Positions 1-6,124 of a DNA stretch of 6,890 nucleotides are shown in pieces (positions within the stretch are counted from its first letter, which is position 1; each line of letters starts with the position of its first letter). The notes beneath the pieces were generated by a model that saw only the letters and a program-made list of their open reading frames with translations, was not told where the DNA came from and did not search any database. Source of the stretch: Candidatus Aegiribacteria sp. (lineage in GTDB: Bacteria > Fermentibacterota > Fermentibacteria > Fermentibacterales > JCC-6). Position numbers and translations under genes: made by a program. The stretch is from the NCBI GenBank assembly GCA_030642525.1, contig DAOWNO010000109.1, positions 1 through 6,890 of the forward strand, given 5' to 3'.

Positions 1-138
1 GATGTTCAGGGTTTTGAACTCGGGTTGAGAAGCGGTGAGTTCAAAAACGATACCGTCTGCTCCGGATTCCAAAATATTCAGACCGGTTGCCAGCGCTGCT
101 CCTGTGATGAGCAACAATAGACAGATAATAGATTTCAT
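1..138 (-). CDS. Exported protein, N-terminal fragment (possibly gingipain-like C25 peptidase)
   Basis: Reading the minus strand from position 138 gives 46 open codons running off the left edge, so only the N-terminus is visible. It begins MKSIICLLLLITGAALATG: one lysine, a leucine/isoleucine core and a small-residue A-L-A site, which is a textbook Sec signal peptide with likely cleavage near residue 17. A strong AAGGAG lies 6 bases before the ATG, which settles the start. The mature part visible here (residues 18-46) contains LNILESGADGIVFEL, a short beta-strand-like stretch. This resembles the start of the propeptide of gingipain-type (C25) peptidases of FCB-group bacteria, but 29 residues cannot prove a family. 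What is seen: a real start and an export signal. What is inferred: a secreted or surface protein. The gene is divergent from the patatin/Omp85 gene. Confidence 0.8.
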   Translation of the reverse strand, partial: MKSIICLLLLITGAALATGLNILESGADGIVFELTASQPEFKTLNI

Positions 139-144
139 GCCTTT

Positions 145-150
145 CTCCTT
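145..150 (-). promoter_or_regulatory. Ribosome binding site of the left-edge exported protein
   Basis: On the minus strand AAGGAG is followed by AAAGGC and then the ATG at 138, a 6-base spacing. It is the best Shine-Dalgarno match in the window and is the main reason to accept the partial gene as real. Confidence 0.8.
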
Positions 151-169
151 TCGCACGGAGTTGGTTAGA

Positions 170-198
170 ATTGTAAGTATGAATATTAAATTGTTTAA
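170..198 (-). promoter_or_regulatory. Candidate sigma70-type promoter for the left-edge gene
   Basis: Reading the minus strand, TTAAAC (198-193) is followed by a 17-base spacer and TACAAT (175-170). The -10 box matches the consensus at five of six positions, while the -35 box is weak. Transcription would start near 163, about 25 bases before the ATG at 138. The region is AT-rich, so chance matches are likely; the geometry is the main support. Confidence 0.3.
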
Positions 199-199
199 T
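185..199. repeat. Small AT-rich palindrome between divergent promoters
   Basis: ATTAAA-TTG-TTTAAT is a perfect 6-base inverted repeat around a 3-base centre. It covers the -35 boxes of both candidate divergent promoters, where an operator could sit. The sequence is all A/T apart from one G, so chance is a serious alternative. Confidence 0.3.
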
Positions 200-219
200 T
201 ATCGATTGAACATTAGAAT
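191..219 (+). promoter_or_regulatory. Candidate sigma70-type promoter for the patatin/Omp85 gene
   Basis: TTGTTT (191-196), a 17-base spacer and TAGAAT (214-219) make a plausible -35/-10 pair, with five of six matches in the -10 box. A start near 226 would leave a leader of about 30 bases before the ATG at 256. Its -35 box overlaps that of the opposing minus-strand candidate, so the two genes could compete for polymerase or share a regulator. Confidence 0.35.
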
Positions 220-255
220 ACAGTTTTTAGTTCCCTATGTAAAGGGTATGGCATA

Positions 256-2367
256 ATGTTTGTTCAGCAATTGATGCTAATCATCCTCAGTGTTATGCGG
301 TTTGATCCGTCCGATGGGATTTCGCTTGTTCTGTCTGGTGGCGGCGCCCGCGGTTTTGCTCATGTGGGTGTTCTTATGGCTCTGGAAGAGGAAGGAGTCC
401 TGGTTCGAACAGTCACCGGAGCCAGTATGGGTTCTCTTATTGGAGGGCTCTACTCCAGCGGATATTCTCCTTCCTTCATAGATTCCCTGGTCAGAAATGC
501 TGACTGGACCTGGATGTTCTCCTCTGCGCCGGACAGCAGGCTCACAATGCTGCCCCTGCGTTTATCTCGATCGCATAATATCCTTACACTTCACTTAAAA
601 GGATTTAGACCAGTACTTCCGCGCAGCGCGATTTCAACTCAGCGGGTTGCTTCACTTCTTTCATCTCTTACAGGTCCGGTTCAGGTTGAAAGCGGAATGA
701 ATTTCGATTCTCTTCCGATTCCACTCAGACTCGTAGCCTTTGATCTGGTCAGCCGCTCCCGGATAGTTCATTCATCCGGAAACCTGTCGATATGCCAGCT
801 GAGTTCAATGGCTGTACCTGCTGTATTTCCGGCAGTGAGAATGGGAGAGATGCTTCTTGTTGACGGAGGAGTCGGCGACAACATTCCGGTGGATGTCGCG
901 AAAGATACATGGGAATATTCGGTTCTCGCGGTGGACATCTCATCCGGAAGCCCTGAAATTCCCCAGAACCCGACAATGATTCAGATTGGAACTCTTACTT
1001 ACAGCGCCCTGTCAAATAGGGTGAATGATCTATACCGGGTGGAAGCGGATTACTATTTCAGACCTGATCTCCACGGGGCGAAAAGCTATGCTTTCACAAG
1101 TGAAGCTGCTGATACTCTTATAAATTTGGGTTACAACCAGATGCTTGAATACCTGCGCAAGCATCCTGAAATACCCAGAAGATCCGGCCATCATGGCTTC
1201 CTGGTTAATCCCAGGCCGCACTACATGATAAGCAATGTGCATCTCAACGGTCTTGAGAACGTATCGGAAAGCGTTGTTTACGATTGGTTAATACTCGAAA
1301 CAGGTGACGAAGCATCCACCGATACGCTCAGGGAAGCTGCTGAAAAACTGTATGCGTCCGATCTTTTCGACAGAGTTGATTACAGGCTGGAACCTTCAGT
1401 TGATTCAGGATTTGTTGACCTGATCTATACATTCAGAGAGAGAGAACCTTCATCTGTTGGTATAGGGATGACATACTGTGACGAATTCGGATTAGATGCC
1501 AGGTTTACTTACAGACATCTCGATTTCCTGAAAGCAGGAGATCACTTCATTTTCAGCATTGGGGGAGGGGACAGGTATTCCTTCGGTGAGATCCGTCTGC
1601 TTGACCTTTCTTCAGGAAACCGGAATTGGATTACCGATTACTCGATTACCGCCTGGCAGATGAAGGCAAAGTTCTTTGAAAGGGATAAAACCGTTTATGA
1701 CAGAGTATCAACAATGGTTTCAGCAAGCGCTGCACAGGGTTTCTCAGCCGGATGGTCCGGACTGACCGAATTAGGTGTCTCCGGAATTCTTCATCGGTAT
1801 GGCTCCGGTGATCCTGAGGGATTTCCATTTGTGTTCATAAGTCACATAAACGAAACCATGTCCGATCCGGTGAATCCGAGGTCAGGTATCAGACTGAAGA
1901 TAAGATTCTACTGGGCACCACTTGGATCTCGTAAGCATTCGTGCCTTAATTATGATTTCGAATCAGCCTTTCCGTTTCTCAGGAAGGGAACAGTGCTGTT
2001 CACATCCTGGGGACAACTGCTTGGTGGAACAACATGGAACTGGCAGGATAGCAGACTTACCGCATCAAGATCCATTCCCGGAATGCCATGGAATTCCCTT
2101 CCGGCCCGGCAGAGACTGGCTGGAACCGTCTGCTTCAGAAGGGATCTGAATGGTCCTTTCTTCCTGTCAGTTGAGACTGGAGCAGCATGGGATTGGGAGT
2201 CCCCGGTTGAAATCAAGGACGGGGAATTAACGGGGGGAACTGGACTTTCAGTCGGAATGAGAACGCCGATGGGACCGGCAGTCATCAGCTTGGGATGGTC
2301 AACGGAATGGAATGAAAGATGGACTGTCTCAATTGGCTCACCCCTGACTTATGGACCTGGCAGGTAG
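256..2367 (+). CDS. Patatin-like phospholipase fused to POTRA and Omp85 beta-barrel (PlpD-like, type Vd)
   Basis: The 703-residue protein has three parts. The patatin lipase domain (about 21-310) carries the oxyanion-hole GGGARG (28-33), the nucleophile elbow GASMG with Ser57, and DGG with Asp203, so the Ser/Asp dyad is complete. One POTRA-like domain follows (about 322-396: beta strand NVHLNGLENVS, two helices, FDRVDYRLEP). The remainder (about 397-703) alternates like an outer-membrane barrel; PGMP (608-611) sits where related proteins have a loop-6 RGY- or SGLP-type motif. Order and length match Pseudomonas PlpD (about 730 residues), in which the barrel displays or exports its own lipase. 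Expected role: hydrolysis of phospholipid acyl esters at or outside the outer membrane. The N-terminus is odd: a short hydrophobic run (6-14) with no preceding positive charge. No earlier start exists, because an in-frame TAG lies at 214-216 with no start codon between. AAAGGG at 241-246 is a modest ribosome binding site. Confidence 0.93.
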   Translation: MFVQQLMLIILSVMRFDPSDGISLVLSGGGARGFAHVGVLMALEEEGVLVRTVTGASMGSLIGGLYSSGYSPSFIDSLVRNADWTWMFSSAPDSRLTMLPLRLSRSHNILTLHLKGFRPVLPRSAISTQRVASLLSSLTGPVQVESGMNFDSLPIPLRLVAFDLVSRSRIVHSSGNLSICQLSSMAVPAVFPAVRMGEMLLVDGGVGDNIPVDVAKDTWEYSVLAVDISSGSPEIPQNPTMIQIGTLTYSALSNRVNDLYRVEADYYFRPDLHGAKSYAFTSEAADTLINLGYNQMLEYLRKHPEIPRRSGHHGFLVNPRPHYMISNVHLNGLENVSESVVYDWLILETGDEASTDTLREAAEKLYASDLFDRVDYRLEPSVDSGFVDLIYTFREREPSSVGIGMTYCDEFGLDARFTYRHLDFLKAGDHFIFSIGGGDRYSFGEIRLLDLSSGNRNWITDYSITAWQMKAKFFERDKTVYDRVSTMVSASAAQGFSAGWSGLTELGVSGILHRYGSGDPEGFPFVFISHINETMSDPVNPRSGIRLKIRFYWAPLGSRKHSCLNYDFESAFPFLRKGTVLFTSWGQLLGGTTWNWQDSRLTASRSIPGMPWNSLPARQRLAGTVCFRRDLNGPFFLSVETGAAWDWESPVEIKDGELTGGTGLSVGMRTPMGPAVISLGWSTEWNERWTVSIGSPLTYGPGR
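2361..2367 (+). promoter_or_regulatory. Ribosome binding site overlapping the upstream stop codon
   Basis: CAGGTAG contains both an AGGT Shine-Dalgarno core and the TAG stop of the patatin/Omp85 gene. The core is 6 bases from the ATG at 2372. It selects this start over 2351 and suggests translational coupling of the cupin to the upstream gene. Confidence 0.45.
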
Positions 2368-2371
2368 CGTC

Positions 2372-2734
2372 ATGGCGAATATCTTCCTCGCGAAATCAGT
2401 TAGGACAAAGCGTGAGATGGATGCAGGTTATAAAAACACCACTTCGCGAATAATTGCCGGCCCCGCACAGGGATGTAACAGTTGCACTGTGAGGGTACTT
2501 ACAATCCGTCCTGAAGGAAGGGTTCCCAGACGGGAGTACGACAGTCAGAGGATAATTACTCTTCTCCGGGGGGAATTGATGTTCATGGACGGTGATGGAT
2601 CGATGCACATGCTTGGAGAGGGCGATACCGTCATAGTTAATCCTCATGAGAGATATCACTTCCAGAATGATTCTTCGAAAAATGCCAGAATCATGATCAT
2701 AGAAACACGCGCAATCGGTGCCACCCACTGTTAA
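2372..2734 (+). CDS. Small cupin-fold protein with degenerate metal site
   Basis: This is a 120-residue single-domain cupin. The second cupin motif is recognisable: Gly84, then NPHERYHFQN (90-99) with Pro91, His92 and His96. In the first motif the usual P-x-H-x-H and Glu are replaced by PRREYDSQR (52-60), although the following LLRGEL turn (64-69) is conserved. It therefore probably cannot hold the standard three-His/one-Glu metal. It has a CNSC pair (Cys35, Cys38) and a C-terminal cysteine (Cys120). No signal peptide or membrane segment is seen, so it should be cytoplasmic. The start at 2372 is preferred over the in-frame ATG at 2351: AGGT lies 6 bases before it, while 2351 has no ribosome binding site and would overlap the upstream gene. 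The gap of 4 bases after the patatin/Omp85 stop implies co-transcription. Substrate or ligand is unknown; a sensor or binding role is only a guess. Confidence 0.8.
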   Translation: MANIFLAKSVRTKREMDAGYKNTTSRIIAGPAQGCNSCTVRVLTIRPEGRVPRREYDSQRIITLLRGELMFMDGDGSMHMLGEGDTVIVNPHERYHFQNDSSKNARIMIIETRAIGATHC

Positions 2735-2833
2735 AAACGACATCGAAAAAATCATGCAAATTCATTGAAATGAGTCCAGGTCACTCTGCTATGTGATACC
2801 GCTTATTTGCGCTGTTTATTGGTGGGTGGCACC
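2717..2833. repeat. Perfect 12-base inverted repeat spanning the convergent gene ends
   Basis: GGTGCCACCCAC at 2717-2728, in the last codons of the cupin gene, is exactly reversed and complemented at 2822-2833, in the last codons of the methionine synthase gene. The arms are 93 bases apart. Read in each gene's own direction, the same 12-mer lies just before the stop (NNN-TAA for the cupin) but in a different reading frame. The 68 noncoding bases between the stops (2735-2802) hold only weak hairpins, such as TCAT-TGAA-ATGA, and an A6 run at 2745-2750 that would read as T6 on the minus strand. No convincing intrinsic terminator was found. Confidence 0.6.
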
Positions 2834-5157
2834 AGACGCTTTGCCTTTTCAACCGCTCGATAGGCGTCACGGGCATATCCATCAGCGCCGATTGATTTAG
2901 CGTAATCCTCCGTGATTACAGCGCCTCCTACTAAAACGCGGGCTTTGAGGTTTTTCTTCTTCACAAGAGATACTACTTTTTCCATCTCAGGAGCTGTTGT
3001 GCTTATGAGCGCCGATAGAACGATGATATCAGCATCGGTTTCCTCAGCTTTCTCAACGATGACATCTGTGTGAACATCTTTTCCAAGGTCGATAATTTCA
3101 AAACCCGCGTTCTCAAGGAAAAGAGCGACGAGATTCTTTCCTATATCGTGTATATCACCTCTGACAGAAGCCACGATTATTTTGCCTCGGCATTCCAATG
3201 TTTCATCCTTATCAAGGTGCGGTTTAAGAAGGGTCGTTAAGGTTTTTGATGCTCCTGCTGCCGCGATAAGATGAGGAAGAAACAGCTTTTTCCTGCTGTA
3301 GAGATCTCCAACCTTCTCCATGGCGCCGGCAAGGCCTTTCTCAAGGATCTCACTCGCGGGTACACCGCTTTCAAGAAGTTCTCTTCCTGCTGACTCCGTC
3401 TGTCTTCTATCACCTATAATGATGTTTTTCCTGAGTATTCCCATGAAATCCGGAGATATTCCCTGTGCATCCAGTTCAGGCAGTCTTCTCTCGACCGGTT
3501 CGAGGTTGCCAAGAAGTATCTGAGAACTTCTGTGAACACCCAGCACCGTCGAATCAAGCACATCGATGATAGCGATGTCGAGTCCATGCACAGCCAGCAC
3601 AGCCAGAAGAGCGGCATTGATGCTGCTCCGTTCAGGAAGTCCATGGGAGATGTTGGAGATACCGGCAATCGTCAGAAGCCCTCTTTCCTTCAGGAGTTTG
3701 AGGGTTTCCAGAGTTATTCCGAAATCAGCGCCGGTACTGACAGGGGACACAACAGGATCTGCGATTACTCTATCCTCCGGGAAACCCGCTTTCTTAAGGA
3801 TGGAAATGCCTTTTTCAATTTTCAGCAGCCGGTCGAAGGGAGTTTCTCCAGGACCTTCTTCGTCTATCGGAAGAAGAACAGCGTACCCGCCATGGCGAAG
3901 GAGAGTATCAACTCTGTTCAGTATGTAATCCTCTGATGCTGTAAGGGAATTTAGAATACCGATTCCTCCGAGTTCACTGAAGGCATCTTCGATATTCAAA
4001 GGATCAGACAGATCAACGGAAAGAGGTGATCCAAGGGACAGGCGGCTGAAGATCTCATGAATAAGCCCCTCGGGAAGCATTTCCTCCAGACCGAGATTGA
4101 CATCTATTACATCCGCTCTTCCCTGCATACGTGCGAGTGAGACAACACCGAAAAAATCACCCTCTGAAAGCGAATTCTGTAATCGTTTCTTTCCTGTGGG
4201 ATTGATGGATTCACCAACAGTAAGCATCCGTTCTTTAATAGGAACGATACGGTCAATTGAAGTCAGGGCATGGAACTTTTCAGTGTTAACCTTTTCAGCA
4301 GGGAGTCTGTATGAAATTGAAGTGTATTTCTGTACATGCGCGGGGCTGGTTCCACAGCATCCTCCGATTATGGAGGCTCCACTCCGGGTGAAATTCTCCA
4401 TCCATTCAGCAACCCCGTCAGGAGTCATTTCGTACTTTCCATTAACCGGCAGGCCTGCGCCCGGCTCAACAGTTATCCATTTTTCGCAGAAACGAGCCAG
4501 CTCCTGTATTACAAGCAGTAATTCTTCCTGATCTGTCGAACAGTTCGCTCCAGCAGCGTCAACAGGAAGCTGGTTCATCAGAAGAGCAAGTGCTGCGGGT
4601 GAAGTTCCAGAAAGAGACAAACCTCTGGATCCAAAGGCCATCTGTGCTGATATGAATGCATCGGGATCAGCGTCTTTTACAGCTAGAATCGCTGCTTTCA
4701 GCTCTCTTGGGTCGGAGAAAGTCTCAAGAAAGAATATGTCGATGCCGGTTTCAGCCAGAACCTCAGCCTGATCCTTGAAGAGAGTATAGGCGTCCTTCCA
4801 GGTCATGCTTCCCGATGGATGAATCATGTTTCCAGTGGGTCCGATACTGGCGCCAACCAGGACTCTGTCTCCAACTTCATCAATAGCCAGCTGTGCCAGC
4901 TGAGTATTCAAGCGCCGGACATTCTCGGCTCCAAGTTTTGCCGCAGTTGCTCCGAAGGTGCAAGTAAGCACGATATCAGCGAGAGCATCAGCATAGTCCC
5001 GGTGAATTGACCTGAGAACATCAGGATGCATGGAAGCCCACTTCTCGGCTGATACACCGGGCGGCATTCCACGATTGATCAGTTCTGTTCCGACCGCGCC
5101 ATCGAGGAAAACTGTCCGCTTGTGAAGAAGCTGTCTCAGCCTTTGCGCATGAACCAT
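2803..5157 (-). CDS. metH: Cobalamin-dependent methionine synthase, three-domain form lacking the AdoMet reactivation domain
   Basis: The 784-residue cytoplasmic enzyme is expected to move a methyl group from methyltetrahydrofolate through bound cobalamin to homocysteine. The homocysteine domain (about 1-285) has the zinc cysteines Cys206 (GANCS) and Cys267/Cys268 (GGCCGT). The pterin-binding domain (about 310-555) shows GESINPTGKKRL (315-326), DVNLG (352-356) and SNISHGLPER (501-510). The helical cobalamin cap (about 575-650) precedes a Rossmann B12 domain (about 657-776) with the DxHxxG lower-ligand motif Asp668-His670-Gly673, then SALIS and VGGA. E. coli MetH has about 1,230 residues; this one ends after the B12 domain, as in Thermotoga. 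Reactivation must come from a separate protein, not seen here. TCTFG (65-69) replaces the commoner TNTFG. GGGAG lies 7 bases before the ATG. It sits 30 bases behind the epimerase and is probably last in the operon. Another thiol acceptor or methyl donor is possible but less likely. Confidence 0.9.
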   Translation of the reverse strand: MVHAQRLRQLLHKRTVFLDGAVGTELINRGMPPGVSAEKWASMHPDVLRSIHRDYADALADIVLTCTFGATAAKLGAENVRRLNTQLAQLAIDEVGDRVLVGASIGPTGNMIHPSGSMTWKDAYTLFKDQAEVLAETGIDIFFLETFSDPRELKAAILAVKDADPDAFISAQMAFGSRGLSLSGTSPAALALLMNQLPVDAAGANCSTDQEELLLVIQELARFCEKWITVEPGAGLPVNGKYEMTPDGVAEWMENFTRSGASIIGGCCGTSPAHVQKYTSISYRLPAEKVNTEKFHALTSIDRIVPIKERMLTVGESINPTGKKRLQNSLSEGDFFGVVSLARMQGRADVIDVNLGLEEMLPEGLIHEIFSRLSLGSPLSVDLSDPLNIEDAFSELGGIGILNSLTASEDYILNRVDTLLRHGGYAVLLPIDEEGPGETPFDRLLKIEKGISILKKAGFPEDRVIADPVVSPVSTGADFGITLETLKLLKERGLLTIAGISNISHGLPERSSINAALLAVLAVHGLDIAIIDVLDSTVLGVHRSSQILLGNLEPVERRLPELDAQGISPDFMGILRKNIIIGDRRQTESAGRELLESGVPASEILEKGLAGAMEKVGDLYSRKKLFLPHLIAAAGASKTLTTLLKPHLDKDETLECRGKIIVASVRGDIHDIGKNLVALFLENAGFEIIDLGKDVHTDVIVEKAEETDADIIVLSALISTTAPEMEKVVSLVKKKNLKARVLVGGAVITEDYAKSIGADGYARDAYRAVEKAKRLVPPTNKQRK

Positions 5158-5164
5158 CCTGTTA

Positions 5165-5169
5165 CTCCC
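5165..5169 (-). promoter_or_regulatory. Ribosome binding site of metH
   Basis: GGGAG on the minus strand lies 7 bases before the ATG at 5157, inside the 30-base gap after the epimerase stop. That gap leaves little room for a separate promoter, which supports read-through from upstream. Confidence 0.6.
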
Positions 5170-5187
5170 GCCGATACTTCCTGCAGA

Positions 5188-6123
5188 TTACTTCGAGTTA
5201 TCAAGTACGAAAGATACGGTGCTTTCCAAACCCTCTTCAAAAGTAACCACGGGTTCGTATCCCAGAAGATTATTAGCGAGAGAAATGTCAGCTCTGCTGT
5301 GCTTCACGTCCCCGGGACGATCGGGGCCGTGAAGGGGAATAATATCTTCCCTGTCCGTTAACCGGGCTATTTCGGACGCCAGTCTGTTTACTGTAATGCT
5401 GTCTCCGCATGCTATGTTCAACATTCTTCCCGGAGCTTCCGGAGCATTTGCAGCAAGAAGATTGGCATGGACTACATTTGCAATGTAAGTAAAATCTCTT
5501 GACTGCTCTCCGTTTCCGTTTATCACAGGTTTTCTTCTCTCACTGAAGGCTCTGATAAAAAGCGGAATAACAGCAGAGTAGGGACTGTCGGGGTCCTGGT
5601 AGGGGCCGAAGACGTTGAAGTACCGGAGGGCAACGGTTTCCAGCCCGTAGATATGATGGAAAACATGCATATATTTCTCTCCGGCAAGTTTGCTGACGGC
5701 ATAGGGAGAGAGGGGTTTTACATGAAGATCCTCGGTTTTAACCTGTTCAGCAGCATCTCCGTAAATGGAGGAGGAAGAGGCAAAAAGAACCCGTCTGCAA
5801 CCGGCATCCAGTGCCGCATGAAGGATATTCAAAGTCCCCTGAACGTTTACTTCGTTTGTTGTTATCGGGTCAGATATTGAACGCGGAACACTGGGAAGCG
5901 CTCCCTGATGAAAAACAACTTCGACGTTTTCCATAGCGTTCCTTACAATGTGATAGCTTCGGATGTCACCTTCTATTACTTCTATATCATTTCTGATATC
6001 AGCCAGGTTGGCCCAGTGACCGGTTGAGAAATTGTCCAGAATTCTGACTTTCTCTCCTTTTTTCAGCGCTTGCCTTGCAATATTACTGCCGATGAATCCG
6101 GCTCCTCCGGTTACAAGATACAT
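5188..6123 (-). CDS. NAD-dependent nucleotide-sugar epimerase, extended SDR family (WbpP/GalE-like)
   Basis: The 311-residue protein is a complete extended short-chain dehydrogenase. TGGAGFIGS (5-13) binds NAD, Asp30 should contact the adenine ribose, FASSSSIYG (114-122) supplies the catalytic Ser (about 117), and Tyr141/Lys145 form the YxxxK pair. It probably interconverts C4 epimers of a UDP-hexose for surface glycans. Several stretches resemble WbpP/TviC-type UDP-GlcNAc 4-epimerases: SVPRSISDPITTN (78-90), RYFNVFGPYQDP (167-178) and NGEQSRDFTYI (204-214). In GDVKHSRAD (271-279), Ser276 falls at the position of the substrate-size gatekeeper (Tyr299 in E. coli GalE, Ser306 in WbpP), so N-acetylated sugars could fit. 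Other SDR sugar enzymes also carry Ser here, so the substrate is not proven. The ATG is 1 base after the larB stop; AGAGGA lies 10 bases upstream, inside larB. Confidence 0.88.
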   Translation of the reverse strand: MYLVTGGAGFIGSNIARQALKKGEKVRILDNFSTGHWANLADIRNDIEVIEGDIRSYHIVRNAMENVEVVFHQGALPSVPRSISDPITTNEVNVQGTLNILHAALDAGCRRVLFASSSSIYGDAAEQVKTEDLHVKPLSPYAVSKLAGEKYMHVFHHIYGLETVALRYFNVFGPYQDPDSPYSAVIPLFIRAFSERRKPVINGNGEQSRDFTYIANVVHANLLAANAPEAPGRMLNIACGDSITVNRLASEIARLTDREDIIPLHGPDRPGDVKHSRADISLANNLLGYEPVVTFEEGLESTVSFVLDNSK

Positions 6124-6124
6124 G

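Noticed and set aside
35..256. Plus-strand frame of 73 codons running into the patatin/Omp85 start
   Set aside because: It is antisense to a clear signal peptide and ribosome binding site at its start, then crosses the AT-rich promoter region.
1950..2285. Minus-strand frame of 111 codons opposite the Omp85 barrel
   Set aside because: It lies wholly within a coherent barrel-coding sequence and shows no motif or plausible start signal.
2396..2755. Minus-strand frame of 119 codons opposite the cupin
   Set aside because: The cupin frame has recognisable family motifs and operon spacing; the opposite frame has neither.
2735..2802. Intrinsic terminator in the convergent gap
   Set aside because: Only a 4-5 base AT-rich hairpin (TCAT-TGAA-ATGA) and a T6 run on the minus strand are present; no GC-rich stem directly precedes a U-tract in either direction.
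2735..2833. Cobalamin riboswitch associated with metH
   Set aside because: The only suggestive bases (GCCACC) lie at the 3' end of metH, not upstream, and none of the B12-box or core stems can be built. The gap upstream of metH (5158-5187) is too short for one.
3532..3936. Two overlapping plus-strand frames (134 and 120 codons) inside metH
   Set aside because: Both are antisense to the conserved pterin-binding domain, overlap each other in different frames and show no family features.
4097..4531. Open frame of 144 codons on the plus strand inside metH
   Set aside because: It is antisense to a strongly conserved coding region, has no recognisable domain or convincing ribosome site, and its openness follows from codon use of the real gene.
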